DNA of 64,000 nt. Source: a bacterium (GTDB lineage Bacteria; Orphanbacterota; Orphanbacteria; Orphanbacterales; Orphanbacteraceae). Of this stretch, positions 15,999 to 25,774 are shown in pieces. The notes beneath the pieces were generated by a model, which saw nothing but the letters and a program-made list of their open reading frames with translations, was not told the DNA's origin and made no database searches. The translations under genes and the position numbers were made by a program. Where the stretch lies: the NCBI GenBank assembly GCA_025782575.1, contig JALGYY010000047.1, forward strand, positions 1 through 64,000. The letters run 5' to 3'. Position 1 is the stretch's first letter; each line of letters begins with the position of its first letter.

Positions 15999-18900
15999 CT
16001 AATTCTTCGATACGAATACCGTTGTCGTGCGAGCCGGGACGCAGATGGTCTCATTCTCCTTGTTGTAGTGGGCACCCCGAACGACCGAATCGTGTGAATC
16101 TCGAAGAACGGGGTGGAGTACGAGATCTCGGCCCGGCACACGCCCCTCGGCATCGAAGCACTGCTCCTCCCCCGTGGCGTTGAACAGCACCCAGATCTGG
16201 CGCCACTGATCGTCAAGCGACGGTAGATTGCCTGCGTTGTCGGAGATCGACATTACGATCAGGCCGGGAATCTGATCGCGACCGGTGTTGTGGAAGAAGA
16301 GTCTCGCGCCCATTTCGTCCGCACTCCGGAGGCGGAAGAGGGGAGAGCTTTTCCTGATCATCAGCATCTCTCGGAAATGATTCACCGCCCGCAAGATCTG
16401 CTCTTTACCCGGCATGTTCTTTTCGTCGGTGAGCTTGGGCCGGATGACATCCCATCGATCGAAGTTCTTCGCCGCGACCGGGAGACCAACGCCGAAGTTG
16501 TTCGATTCATATGTGAAGTCAAGACGGTTGAACCAGTCCCCGGAATTGTAGCTGTCCGCATCCATGGACTTGGAGCGGAGCATATCCACTCCCGCGTGGA
16601 AAAAGGGCACGCCCTGGCCGAGGGCAACGAGACTGACCGCCATATTCTGCATACGAACGCGATCATCGAGGCCGATCTCGTCAGAAACGGAATAGGCGAT
16701 CTTGTCCCAGAAGGTCTCGTTGTCATGCGCGGAGATATAGTTGATTGACTCGTGGGGCTCACTGGTATAGCCGGCGTAGCTCATGTCGCCACCCTTGATG
16801 GGCTGGCCGTTCGATGCGACAAACTTGAAATCCCGCAGGTTTCCGGTTAGCCCGATACGAATGCGGTCGACCGCTTCCATCGATCCCCGGCTCCCCTTCG
16901 ACCAGGAGCTTGTCGCAAAACCCTGGTCCCCGCGATCACTGAAGGGATTCCCGCCGCGGACGGCATCACGCATCCGGTCGTTGAACGTGCCGATCCCTGT
17001 TCCCGCCATTGGTAGCTGGGAAGCGTTAGCGCCACGCGCACCGCCTGCTACCTCCCCGAAATCCCACCCTTCGCCGTAAAGATAGATCGACGATCCGTCC
17101 ACGCCGTCATGTTCGGGTGTGAGCGCGTGAAGCGATTCGGCTGCAGCTACCATGTTCCGTTTCATATGATGACCCATGAGATCGAACCGGAACCCATCTA
17201 CTTTATAGTCGCGCGCCCAGTGGATGAGATCGTCAATCATGAGCCGTTCCATCATGGCATGCTCGGTGGCTGTATTCTGGCAGCATGTGCTCGACTCGAC
17301 GATGCCGTCGGCGTTCAATCTGTGGTAGTAGCCGGGAACGACCCGGTCGAGTACCGACTTTTCACTCAGTCCGCTCGCGTTGGTGTGGTTATAGACGACG
17401 TCCATGACGACCCGAAGGCCGAGGTCAGCGAGACTCTGCACCATGCGCCGGAACTCGTAGATTCGTGCGGTGCCGTCGGGGTCTGTGGAATAGCTCCCCT
17501 CGGGAACACCGTAATGAAACGGATCATATCCCCAGTTGAACCCGTCCTGGCCGGACATGGCACTCACTCGTTTCTGTTGCCACTCCGAGTCCGCCGGGCG
17601 GCCCGACAGATCACCCGGCTGGGCCTGCAGGCTACGGTTTTCTTCTATTGTGGCGATGTCGAATGCCGGCAGCAGGTGAAGGTGACTCAGTCCCGCATCG
17701 GCAATTGCCCGAAGGTGGCGTGAACCGTTTGACTCCACAGTGAACGCCTCGAACGTGCCGCGAAGCCCTTCCGGTACTTCAGGATCAAACGCGCTGAAGT
17801 CGCGGATGTGAAGCTCGTACAGTGTGATGTCGTTCGGCGCTTCCAGAGCGGGCTTCGCGAGGTCGTTCCAGCCCGGAGGGGCCAGGTCGGGGTCGGCAAG
17901 ATCGACCACCAGGCTTCTAAGGCTGTTCATCGAAAGGCCGCGCGAGTAGGGATCGGTCGCCGTGTGATGGGAAATCTCGCCGAGTGAGGGTACATACACC
18001 TCCAGGTCGTAGAGGTACTGCATCCCCTTCCAGGAGGCGTTACCCTTCGCGCTCCAGACGCCATTCGATTCGGTCATCGCGACAGTCTGCTTCGCTTCCG
18101 TCTGAGCCGTATTCTCGAAGAGAAGAAGGTCGACCCGCCGCGCGGTAGGTGCCCAGACACGAATCGTCGGTATGCCGTCATTCCATTCGATGCCGAGAGG
18201 TCCATCATACGTAAACAGGTCGTCCAGTACGCCGGGGATCTGAATGCCGGTAGCGTCCTGCAGCTGGCCGGATTCATCTGTGATCGAAACGGCGAGTGCC
18301 CCTTTCAGTAGTTCGGCTGCCCGGCCCACTGACTTCTGAGGAATGGAGAAAACCTTGTGCCCGGCAAGATGGGGGAATTTCGCGCGGGTCTCTTTGGAGA
18401 GGCCGTTCTCATCGGCAGCCAGTTCGAATGATTCGCCTCCGGTAATTTCCTCTTTCGTTAACTCGAGACCGCCATCGGGGGCGAAGTGGAGGCGGACGAT
18501 GTCACCCTCTCCAGGTGAGACCGGCCATGCGATCGAGGCTGCCGCCACCCAGAACGCGCGCTGTCTGGAGAGATCGCCCAGGTCAAGAGTTCCTAGGTCG
18601 GGCACTTCCGTAAATATTGTCGCGCTCCCCGAAGCGAGCCAGACTTCACACCCATGGTCTCCGATGAGGAGTGTCATGTCCGGACCGGGGTCTTTCTGAT
18701 CACCCTTGTGAACGATGAATCCGATCTTGGATGCTCCGTCGTTCAGACGAAAATCCCAGTAAATCCCGTACTCATCTTCGCCGGCCGACTGCCACGGTGA
18801 TCCCCATTCCACGGACTCCGGCGTATCCTCCCAGAGATGAAGTCCCCAGCCGCCGTACTGTCCATCGGGCCGGTGATAGTGAATCCGCGCGTAGCCATCT

Positions 18901-19328
18901 ACCAGCTCAGGCGCCGGTGCCAGGTCCCGCTTTTCGACCGGCTTCGCTTTTGCACTCGCTGGTGCGCCGTCGCCACCGATATTCCGGACAGCATTCTGCC
19001 CGCCGTGATCATCGTCCACGTAACCCTCCGTATCGGCATCGATCGGACCGCCGTCTCGCTCTGTCTCCATATTTTTCGGCCACTGGCCATTGATAAAATA
19101 CTTATACCGCACTTCGCCCGGATCGAGGGGGATCGTGATCGCCCATGATCCATCGGGTTGCAGCTCAAGGTCGGTTTCGCCCCAGTTGTTCAGCGATCCA
19201 CGTACGGATACGCTCTTCACCTCTTCCCCTTCGACAGGAACATAGGTGAATGTAACCTGCTCGGCTCCGGCGAGGGCCGGGATGAGAAAGAGGGAGGTCA
19301 GGAGGGCGAGGCGGATTCTGGGACGCAT
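15999..19328 (-). CDS. pulA: Secreted pullulanase-type alpha-1,6-glucosidase
   Basis: An 1109-residue exported debranching enzyme. Order: signal peptide (to about AGAEQ, residue 22); an AMPK/CBM48-like starch-binding sandwich (VKSVSVRGSLNNWGETDLEL ... VRYKYFINGQW); a CBM41/PUD domain (ARIHYHRPDGQYGGWGLHLW); a pullulanase N2-like linker domain; CBM48; the GH13 barrel. Barrel signatures are VVMDVVYNHT, DGFRFDLMGHHMK (nucleophile Asp), YLYGEGWDFGEV (acid/base Glu) and YISAHDNET. It should cleave alpha-1,6 links in pullulan or amylopectin outside the cytoplasm. Length fits the family. The gene is convergent with the SDR and close to the sugar operon; the amylase at 46.9-49.4 kb could complement it. 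Confidence 0.93.
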   Translation of the reverse strand: MRPRIRLALLTSLFLIPALAGAEQVTFTYVPVEGEEVKSVSVRGSLNNWGETDLELQPDGSWAITIPLDPGEVRYKYFINGQWPKNMETERDGGPIDADTEGYVDDDHGGQNAVRNIGGDGAPASAKAKPVEKRDLAPAPELVDGYARIHYHRPDGQYGGWGLHLWEDTPESVEWGSPWQSAGEDEYGIYWDFRLNDGASKIGFIVHKGDQKDPGPDMTLLIGDHGCEVWLASGSATIFTEVPDLGTLDLGDLSRQRAFWVAAASIAWPVSPGEGDIVRLHFAPDGGLELTKEEITGGESFELAADENGLSKETRAKFPHLAGHKVFSIPQKSVGRAAELLKGALAVSITDESGQLQDATGIQIPGVLDDLFTYDGPLGIEWNDGIPTIRVWAPTARRVDLLLFENTAQTEAKQTVAMTESNGVWSAKGNASWKGMQYLYDLEVYVPSLGEISHHTATDPYSRGLSMNSLRSLVVDLADPDLAPPGWNDLAKPALEAPNDITLYELHIRDFSAFDPEVPEGLRGTFEAFTVESNGSRHLRAIADAGLSHLHLLPAFDIATIEENRSLQAQPGDLSGRPADSEWQQKRVSAMSGQDGFNWGYDPFHYGVPEGSYSTDPDGTARIYEFRRMVQSLADLGLRVVMDVVYNHTNASGLSEKSVLDRVVPGYYHRLNADGIVESSTCCQNTATEHAMMERLMIDDLIHWARDYKVDGFRFDLMGHHMKRNMVAAAESLHALTPEHDGVDGSSIYLYGEGWDFGEVAGGARGANASQLPMAGTGIGTFNDRMRDAVRGGNPFSDRGDQGFATSSWSKGSRGSMEAVDRIRIGLTGNLRDFKFVASNGQPIKGGDMSYAGYTSEPHESINYISAHDNETFWDKIAYSVSDEIGLDDRVRMQNMAVSLVALGQGVPFFHAGVDMLRSKSMDADSYNSGDWFNRLDFTYESNNFGVGLPVAAKNFDRWDVIRPKLTDEKNMPGKEQILRAVNHFREMLMIRKSSPLFRLRSADEMGARLFFHNTGRDQIPGLIVMSISDNAGNLPSLDDQWRQIWVLFNATGEEQCFDAEGRVPGRDLVLHPVLRDSHDSVVRGAHYNKENETICVPARTTTVFVSKN

Positions 19329-19411
19329 ATCGACTATCTCCTTATAGATGGCTTCCTATAAGCAGATTGTACGCTATCCCTGCGATGGGGCAATGCCAAA
19401 GCAGGGTGGGC

Positions 19412-19978
19412 TCACAGGCTGTCCGGCAGGCCGCGCCCCGGAGATTCAACTGTGATTCCGCTCGAAACCGGTCTGGTAACAAATGTCGGTATTGCCAGGG
19501 GAGTAACGGCCTGAAAGGCGAGTTGAGGCGCCTTGGGAAGAGGCCGACGGATCGACGCCCCGACGGTGCCGCCGCTGTTCAGGGCAGTCAGTGAATTCAA
19601 GCGACCGCTCAAAAAACCGGCTACGAAGACGACGGCGATAACGGCGGCGGCAGGTACAACGCGCGCGAAACGTCTGAAAGCCGGTGTTTTTCTGAGCGTC
19701 CGCCTGGAGGAGCGATTTCCCGGAGCGGGGTCAACGGCCGAGCTGGCTGCAGAATGTCGACCCTGTGCTTCGAGAAGCTCCAGCAGGATAGGTACGGGAG
19801 CGGCCGCCCGGGGTGAATCCCGGACCTCTTCGACGGCACGCATCAACGGATTGATCGCGGCCCGGCAATCCGGGCAAGCCGCCAGATGGCGTGCGACTTC
19901 TTCATATTCATCCGCAGGCAGATCGCTCAAAACAAAGGCGAGCAGCTTTTTTTCATCGGTGTGGATCGCGTCGCTCAT
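19412..19978 (-). CDS. Anti-sigma factor with ZAS zinc-finger
   Basis: A 188-residue protein. The N-terminal zf-HC2/ZAS module has the H-x3-C-x2-C signature in ARHLAACPDC, which binds the sigma factor. A transmembrane segment follows near residues 108-128 (VVPAAAVIAVVFVAGFLSG), with a proline-rich extracytoplasmic tail. It should hold the adjacent ECF sigma factor inactive until an envelope signal arrives. Its ATG overlaps the sigma stop by 4 nt (ATGA), a tightly coupled pair. Confidence 0.88.
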   Translation of the reverse strand: MSDAIHTDEKKLLAFVLSDLPADEYEEVARHLAACPDCRAAINPLMRAVEEVRDSPRAAAPVPILLELLEAQGRHSAASSAVDPAPGNRSSRRTLRKTPAFRRFARVVPAAAVIAVVFVAGFLSGRLNSLTALNSGGTVGASIRRPLPKAPQLAFQAVTPLAIPTFVTRPVSSGITVESPGRGLPDSL

Positions 19979-20577
19979 CGGTTTTCTCCATTCTTCAGAT
20001 TGTTTTGCTCCGGCCGTTCTTCGCTCAAGAGAGCGGTACGAATTCGCCGGAGGGTATGATGGACGCGAGATCGAATCGTCCCTTCCGGTTCGCTTCGAAT
20101 AGCGGCGATCTCCTTATAGCTCAGTGATTCGCGTACGCGAAGATGGAACGCTGCCGAATAGGCCTCAGGCAAATCGGAGAGCGCGGATTCGACACGCTGG
20201 AGAAGCTGATCGCGCTGCAGATCGTCGGCCGGCCCGGAGAGGGAAGAGGGAAGGAGATCGGCGCCCGCGTCGAGTAGAAGTTCAGCGTGCCTCCTCTTCA
20301 ATCTCCCACGGTCGCGCAGAATCCTCGTGCCGATGGTATAGAGCCACGCCCGGAAGCGGTCCCGGCCTTCATACGTTCCCCGTCCTTCGAATATGCGAAG
20401 AAAGGAATCGTGCATCACGTCTTCCGCCTCCGCTCGATCACCCGAGACGCGATGCAGATACTCGAGTAGCGCCGGAGCATGGCGCCGGTAGAGAAGGGCC
20501 ACCGCGCCGGCGTCTCTCTTCCGTGCCCGACGTGCCAGCTCGTCATCATGTTCGATCCCCTGTTCGGGACGACTCAT
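19975..20577 (-). CDS. ECF-type RNA polymerase sigma factor
   Basis: A 200-residue sigma-70 family ECF factor. Region 2: LYRRHAPALLEYLHRVSGDR, AEAEDVMHDSFLRIFEG and RFRAWLYTIGTRILRDRGR; region 4: LPEAYSAAFHLRVRESLSYK and EIAAIRSEPEGTIRSRVHHT. The frame is open far upstream (to 20985), but that sequence is antisense to other frames of the TPR gene; the ATG at 20577, 14 nt after the TPR gene's stop, fits. Its target promoters are unknown; ECF factors often activate their own operon. Confidence 0.92.
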   Translation of the reverse strand: MSRPEQGIEHDDELARRARKRDAGAVALLYRRHAPALLEYLHRVSGDRAEAEDVMHDSFLRIFEGRGTYEGRDRFRAWLYTIGTRILRDRGRLKRRHAELLLDAGADLLPSSLSGPADDLQRDQLLQRVESALSDLPEAYSAAFHLRVRESLSYKEIAAIRSEPEGTIRSRVHHTLRRIRTALLSEERPEQNNLKNGENR

Positions 20578-20591
20578 CCACTCACCACTAT

Positions 20592-21926
20592 TTACTTTCG
20601 TGTCAGCCAGCGGTCCGGTTCGGCATTCTCCGGATCCAGCTCTTTCCAGTATTCGGCCATCTCCACCACCCGTTCTTTCTCGCCGTGAAACTCGAGCAGG
20701 CGAATCGCCTCCCGTAGAGCGTACCGCGCCCCTTCGAGATCGCCCTCCTCGGCGGATCCTTCCGCTGCCTGGGAGAGGAGAGCGGGGTAGTTCTTCACAA
20801 TCATGCGAACGGCGCTCGTCGGCGTCCACCGGAAACCCAGATCGGTGGCGCTGTCCATCCTGAATTTCGATTGATAGAGACGGAGAGTGCGAGGCCCGTC
20901 GATCCCTCGTATGGAATCCCCCGGGCCGGCCGCTCGATCTGTAACACGCCACAAGAGGCCTTCGAGTTCGACCTTGCAACCACAATTATCCAGGTGGGAG
21001 GGGGTAACGGTCAGGGCGAAACTGACCGGCCCGGCGTATTCCCCTTGCCGGAGTTTTTCGAGCAGGGCTTCGACAATCTGCCCGGCACGAAATCTTCCAG
21101 TCTCTTTATAAACTGTGTTCGAGTTCTTCTCGATCCTCTCCAGCTCATCTTTGGAAAACGGCGACTCGTCTCCCAGGCTCTCAGGAAAAACTTCGATGGC
21201 ATATTCAGGAATGTTGAGGAGTGACAGATTAATGATGGAAACGTCAGGTCGAATTCCGGCCGCCGCCTGCAATGCGAGCGGAGGATAGGTATCGTTGTCG
21301 CCGTTCGTAAACACGATCGCGTTCGGCGCAGCGCTCATCAGCATGTTGTAACCGAAATCGAGAAGAGGCGGAGGGAACGCACCCTTTTCGATCAGCGCCC
21401 TCAGGTGATCCTCCGCCTGATCGACTCTGCCAAGAAGAACGCAGGCACTCCATAGGCCGAAGTGTGGTACCGGCCATCGGGGGGCACTCTTGACGGCGCG
21501 TTCCAGAAGGGTGACTACCCTGTCGTTCTTGTCGGCCGTCGTTCCCTCATTTTCGTTGCGTACGATGCCTGTAAATTCGTCGAGCGCCTCAGGGCATTCC
21601 GGGTCGATCGCGAGCGCCTCACGGATGAGTTCCTTCCGCTCCTCGCTATCCCATCCTCTGCCATAACGGATGGCCCGGGCGATCTCGACTCTGGCGATTG
21701 CGGATTCAGGGTTCAGGGCGAGGTATTCCCGCCACGCTTTTTCGACTGAAACATAGCCGTCCCCTCCCAGAATTTCATCCCGCAGGGATTCAACGTGGGC
21801 GGGCATGTCGTCCTGATGGGATGGAGTGGTCGAAGCCCCGGCACCCGTGTAGATCAGGATGCAGGCCAGCATCGCGAGGAGGGCCGTACGCCCTGGAGTT
21901 GTCATCAGATGATTCTTCTGCAGCAT
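20592..21926 (-). CDS. Exported TPR protein with a DUF2723 C-terminal-like domain
   Basis: A 444-residue protein. A signal peptide (ALLAMLACILIYTGAGAS) is followed by TPR-like helices (about 60-210). The middle block NAIVFTNGDNDTYPPLALQA, then GIRPDVSIINLSLLNIPEY, is the signature I know from the soluble end of DUF2723 membrane proteins, here without the membrane part. The last 60 residues again look TPR-like. No enzymatic function is known for that block. It is the first gene of an operon with an ECF sigma factor and anti-sigma factor, suggesting a role in envelope sensing or as a sigma-regulated product. GGGAGA precedes the ATG. Confidence 0.7.
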   Translation of the reverse strand: MLQKNHLMTTPGRTALLAMLACILIYTGAGASTTPSHQDDMPAHVESLRDEILGGDGYVSVEKAWREYLALNPESAIARVEIARAIRYGRGWDSEERKELIREALAIDPECPEALDEFTGIVRNENEGTTADKNDRVVTLLERAVKSAPRWPVPHFGLWSACVLLGRVDQAEDHLRALIEKGAFPPPLLDFGYNMLMSAAPNAIVFTNGDNDTYPPLALQAAAGIRPDVSIINLSLLNIPEYAIEVFPESLGDESPFSKDELERIEKNSNTVYKETGRFRAGQIVEALLEKLRQGEYAGPVSFALTVTPSHLDNCGCKVELEGLLWRVTDRAAGPGDSIRGIDGPRTLRLYQSKFRMDSATDLGFRWTPTSAVRMIVKNYPALLSQAAEGSAEEGDLEGARYALREAIRLLEFHGEKERVVEMAEYWKELDPENAEPDRWLTRK

Positions 21927-22010
21927 GATTTTCTCCCTGATTGGTTGTGATCAGACTTCCAATCCATAAACGATCGGGAGGGGGTTTTCGTTGAGGAACG
22001 GGAGAAAAAA

Positions 22011-23381
22011 TCAGATTCCGGTCGTAATCGTGGGCGTAATCAGGAGGGCTGTTTCGGCACCAAAACCGGACGGCCTGGGCCACGACGTATCACCCCCCGT
22101 GACGGTCGTTCCCCAATCGTTCTGCTCCAGCCCGCTGGCGGGATCTAACCACTGGAGATCGTAGATTCCCGTGGCGAGCATTTTGACGCCCAGGCTGACT
22201 GCCGACGTCGATGAGTAGAGTACGTACGACGCTCCGGGCAGATCAGCGAGTACGTACGCCGTGCCTGCAAATGAGAGATCGTCCCGGGGTTCCATCCCGG
22301 AGAGGGGAACGCGCTCCATGAATCGAACAAGCCGTCCGGCGTCTACCATGTCGAGCGAGTCGGTGGACGCGATATCCCAGCCGAGAACCATTACGCTGGC
22401 GCCCCCCATCGCCGCTGCCCAGCTCTTCTGCCTCGCCACGACCCCGGTCCCCCAGGCGGCGCTTTCCGCCAGGTTCAGATTGTATCGACCGGCCGCGTCC
22501 CCAAACGCCTGCACGACCCCGGCGTGGATCGCAGCAGCGGTCGTTACATTGTATTGAATGGCGAACTGGTCGATATTCGGGTCGTTTTCTAACTCCGCAA
22601 ATGAGAGCCCGCTCAATTTGTGAACGGAGATCACATGGTCGTGGTCATCCACCGTTCGAATGAGCGACGCGAGGGCCGATACCCGCTGAGCGCTGAACTC
22701 TTCCTGATACTCTTCCGCGATCACCCAGATCAGGTTCTCGTGGTGCTCGAAGCGGTCGATAATCCGGGTGACAAACGTGGACTCTTCTGCGGGGACAAAA
22801 TGATCGTTCAGAGGATCGCAATCCCAGATGCACGCGTCATCATCGTAGAGAATGAAGAATGCGGCGATTCCGGCGACATCCATGGCGCTGATCCAGATCT
22901 CCCATTGATCGAGGATGTCGGCATCGAGCTCCCCGAGAGCAGGATCGGAGTCGATGAAAGGATTATGATCGGGTGGACCATCACCGCCGTGGGACCGGAC
23001 GGCCTGGAAGTAGATGCAATTGGCTCCGGTTCCTGCGAGCTTGCCGATCAAAGCGAGCTGGTCACCGTTTCTGGTACCGTCGGCGTTTCGGGAACCCCGG
23101 TAGAGGAAGCCTTCCGGGTCGCCCGGTCCGGCCATGAAAAACCGGGACCCGTCAGCCCGTCTGAGATAGGCAGGATCGGCCGGATCGACTACGATCTGCA
23201 AGGGACCGGCCGGCGGATCGAGAAGGGGAGCATTGCTCCGTCGATCGAGGGCGTCTCGCCTGTTCCCGGCCCCCTCGCGGGAGTCGGGAGACAATGGGAA
23301 TTCCCCGGCGCACGCCAATGTGAGCCCAAGCATCACAAGGGGGAACAGGGGAGATTGCCTGGAGAATCTTTCAGGTTGCAT
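22011..23381 (-). CDS. DUF4038-like putative glycoside hydrolase lipoprotein
   Basis: A 456-residue lipoprotein (signal LFPLVMLGLTLACAG). After a short linker, DPADPAYLRRADGSRFFMAG resembles the start of DUF4038/apiosidase-like TIM barrels, and FEHHENLIWVIAEEYQEE could hold an acid/base glutamate at the end of a barrel strand. The C-terminal 90 residues (VLYSSTSAVSLGVKMLATG ... YDLQWLDPASG) resemble the putative collagen-binding-like sandwich often following that barrel. Substrate unknown. An open frame reaches a TTG at 23399; the ATG at 23381 is placed correctly for the signal peptide. Divergent from the polysaccharide cluster. Confidence 0.6.
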   Translation of the reverse strand: MQPERFSRQSPLFPLVMLGLTLACAGEFPLSPDSREGAGNRRDALDRRSNAPLLDPPAGPLQIVVDPADPAYLRRADGSRFFMAGPGDPEGFLYRGSRNADGTRNGDQLALIGKLAGTGANCIYFQAVRSHGGDGPPDHNPFIDSDPALGELDADILDQWEIWISAMDVAGIAAFFILYDDDACIWDCDPLNDHFVPAEESTFVTRIIDRFEHHENLIWVIAEEYQEEFSAQRVSALASLIRTVDDHDHVISVHKLSGLSFAELENDPNIDQFAIQYNVTTAAAIHAGVVQAFGDAAGRYNLNLAESAAWGTGVVARQKSWAAAMGGASVMVLGWDIASTDSLDMVDAGRLVRFMERVPLSGMEPRDDLSFAGTAYVLADLPGASYVLYSSTSAVSLGVKMLATGIYDLQWLDPASGLEQNDWGTTVTGGDTSWPRPSGFGAETALLITPTITTGI

Positions 23382-23504
23382 CACTATTCGCCGGGACAAT
23401 AGTGCCTAAGGGGTATCGAGCGGCAGGCTGGAGCCGGGCGTCGCTCGCGAATTTTGTTTAGTTGATTTAATATGGTATCAGAAAACAGAGGGTAACGCCA
23501 GTAA

Positions 23505-24662
23505 ATGAAGCGTTTTACACTGATTATCCTATTGTCTGTTCTTGCTGCGGGACTCATCTATAAGCGGGAAGGGCTGAAAGAGCGGCTGCTCGGGATGCTG
23601 CCGGAAACAGCAAACACGGTCTGGGTAACGGCTGATCCGGCGGATGAAGGGCTGGATGGGCGGGCGCTCGACGCCCTCTGTGAGGACCTGGCAGAATTCG
23701 AGACGACTGCGCTGCTCGTCGTCCGGGGCGGGCGGCTTGTGCATGAATACTATTCCGATGGACATGGCCCGAATGACCGGCAGGGGATGGCCGCCATGAC
23801 CAAGGCGATCGTCGCTGTTCCGGCGCTTCTGGTCTGCGTGTCAGACGGGAGGCTCTCCTTCGACGATCGAATCACTCAGTTCGTACCGTCTCTCATGAGC
23901 GATTCCGTTCGATCCCGAATCCTGGTGCGCCATCTTGCGTTTCACTCGTCCGGGATCGAGAATGTGAGCTTCTCCGCCGCCCGGACCGGAAATGTCGAAG
24001 GATGGAAGATCGACTACTACGAAATGCCGGAAAACCGGTTCCGGATGGCCCTTCACGAAGCCCCGATTCTCTTTCCGCCCGGATCGGAGTCGAGCTACAG
24101 CGGGGTCGGTTACTACGCACTTGCCTACGTTTTGACCCGATCGCTCCGTGGGACGCCTGAAAGCGACATCCGCTCCCTCTATTCCGGTCGAATCATGACT
24201 CCTCTCGAGATTCCTGATTCCGACTGGACCATAAGCTATGGGGAATCCTACGAGCAGGATGGTCTCACGCTCTACGCATGCGGGAGCGGCGCCAGCCTGA
24301 CCCCCCGGGCGGCCGCCCGTGTGGCGGAACTCATGCTTCATCGCGGCGAATGGAGGGGGGAGGCACTTCTGGATTCCGTGCAGGTCGCTAGCGTCTTCGG
24401 TCCGGATAGTACCTCGGAATCGGGAGAGAAAATCTACATATCCGACAATCGGGGATGGCATATCAACCGGAATGGCCGGTGGCCTTCTCTTCCGGAAGAC
24501 GCTGCATGCGGGTTAGGCGGACAGCACCAGGTGGCGCTCATCGTGCCGAGTCTCGATCTGGTGGTAATCCGTTTCGGAAAGTCCCTGCTCCGGGAGGGGG
24601 AGACGTTTGACGGCGCACTTGACCGACGACTTTTTTTGCCCGTCGCGAAGGCGTTCCGATGA
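23505..24662 (+). CDS. Class C beta-lactamase-like protein lacking the catalytic serine
   Basis: A 385-residue protein with an N-terminal membrane anchor or signal (about 5-18). The fold blocks of the class C / serine-hydrolase family are present, but the SxxK nucleophile motif reads A97-M-T-K100 (DRQGMAAMTKAIV), the Tyr motif reads YSG instead of YSN, and the third motif region is GLGGQHQVALIVPSLDLVVI. The serine codon is a clear GCC. It is thus probably a non-hydrolytic homologue, or uses another residue. GAGGG lies upstream. It opens the polysaccharide cluster; its stop overlaps the GT2 start (ATGA). A role in modifying or binding an exported glycan is only inferred from location. Confidence 0.8.
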   Translation: MKRFTLIILLSVLAAGLIYKREGLKERLLGMLPETANTVWVTADPADEGLDGRALDALCEDLAEFETTALLVVRGGRLVHEYYSDGHGPNDRQGMAAMTKAIVAVPALLVCVSDGRLSFDDRITQFVPSLMSDSVRSRILVRHLAFHSSGIENVSFSAARTGNVEGWKIDYYEMPENRFRMALHEAPILFPPGSESSYSGVGYYALAYVLTRSLRGTPESDIRSLYSGRIMTPLEIPDSDWTISYGESYEQDGLTLYACGSGASLTPRAAARVAELMLHRGEWRGEALLDSVQVASVFGPDSTSESGEKIYISDNRGWHINRNGRWPSLPEDAACGLGGQHQVALIVPSLDLVVIRFGKSLLREGETFDGALDRRLFLPVAKAFR

Positions 24663-25774
24663 GCGAGCGAGATCCGTCGGGGGATGCTCTCCAGCAGGCT
24701 GATTCTCGTATGCCGAGTCTTTGTATTATCAATTTCAACGGGGCGTCCTTCCTCGACGAGACCATACGGGCTGCAAAGACGGCGGGGGGAGTCAGTGAGA
24801 TCCTGCTGATCGATAATGGGTCAGAAGATGAGAGTATCGCGATCGCCCGGCGGATCGATCCTGCGATCCATATCCGGGAACTCGGTGATAACCGGGGACC
24901 TGCCCGGGCAAGGAACGAGGGATTTCGCGAGGCGGGAAACAATCGAATCGCCTTCATCGACAACGACGTCTCTATCGAGTCGGGCTGCATCGAGCGATTG
25001 AACGAGGCCCTCGACCGGGATCCGGAAGCTGTGATCGCCATGCCGAGAGTTCTCTATGACGATCGATCCGACACGATTCAATATGACGGTGCCGGATGCC
25101 ACTTTCTGGGGCTCATGACCCTGGAGAACGCCAACCGCCCGGCCGCTGATGTCTCCCGGGACATCAGAAAAATCGACGCGCCCGTAACCGCCGCATTCCT
25201 GATGGATCGTTCCCGCTGGCGGGGGGGAGATCCGTTTGACGAAAGCTTCTTCATCTATCTGGAGGATCTGGAATTCGGGCTCCGGGCGCGAACGATGGGG
25301 CATTCTATTTTGAGCGTACCCTCTGCTGTCGTTACTCATCGGGAGGGAACAGCCGGACTCGCGCTTCGCCGTACCGGTCGTTACGCGAGTCGTCGGATCT
25401 TCAGCAATATCAGAAACCGCTGGCAGATCATTCTCATTCATTTTCAATGGCGCACTCTATTGGCGCTCGCGCCGGCGCTCGCCCTTTTCGAGGTGTTCCA
25501 ACTGGTGGGCGTCCTGGTCAAAGGTTGGTGGGGGGAGTGGTGGCGGGCTGTCTGCTGGATTGCGGGACATGCGGGAGAGATCAGTCACAAACGGAATGTC
25601 GCCGGTAACTCGAGGCGCGTACCAGACGGTGAAATCCTCCGGGGGGGTGCAGTCCCGTTCGCCGAGGAACTTGCCACAAGTCCCCTGGAGAGACTGGGCC
25701 GCCGGATTCTCGACAGCCTCACCGCCGTCTGGTGGACTATTGCACGTCCCGTTCTCGCGAGGAGGCGACCATGA
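24659..25774 (+). CDS. Family 2 glycosyltransferase
   Basis: A 371-residue GT-A transferase. LCIINFNGASFLDETIRA and ILLIDNGSEDESIAIA are the usual N-terminal strands; FIDNDV is the DxD-like metal/nucleotide site; DESFFIYLEDLEFGLRAR carries the ED of the rhamnosyltransferase-like GT2 group. A hydrophobic segment near residues 262-290 suggests membrane attachment, followed by a basic C-terminal tail. It likely adds a sugar to a lipid-linked glycan. Start and stop both overlap neighbours by 4 nt. Confidence 0.88.
   Translation: MSERDPSGDALQQADSRMPSLCIINFNGASFLDETIRAAKTAGGVSEILLIDNGSEDESIAIARRIDPAIHIRELGDNRGPARARNEGFREAGNNRIAFIDNDVSIESGCIERLNEALDRDPEAVIAMPRVLYDDRSDTIQYDGAGCHFLGLMTLENANRPAADVSRDIRKIDAPVTAAFLMDRSRWRGGDPFDESFFIYLEDLEFGLRARTMGHSILSVPSAVVTHREGTAGLALRRTGRYASRRIFSNIRNRWQIILIHFQWRTLLALAPALALFEVFQLVGVLVKGWWGEWWRAVCWIAGHAGEISHKRNVAGNSRRVPDGEILRGGAVPFAEELATSPLERLGRRILDSLTAVWWTIARPVLARRRP

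Noticed and set aside
22620-23402. A 260-codon open frame on the plus strand
   Set aside because: It lies wholly opposite the DUF4038-like lipoprotein gene and has no domain or ribosome site; GC-rich codon use opens such antisense frames.
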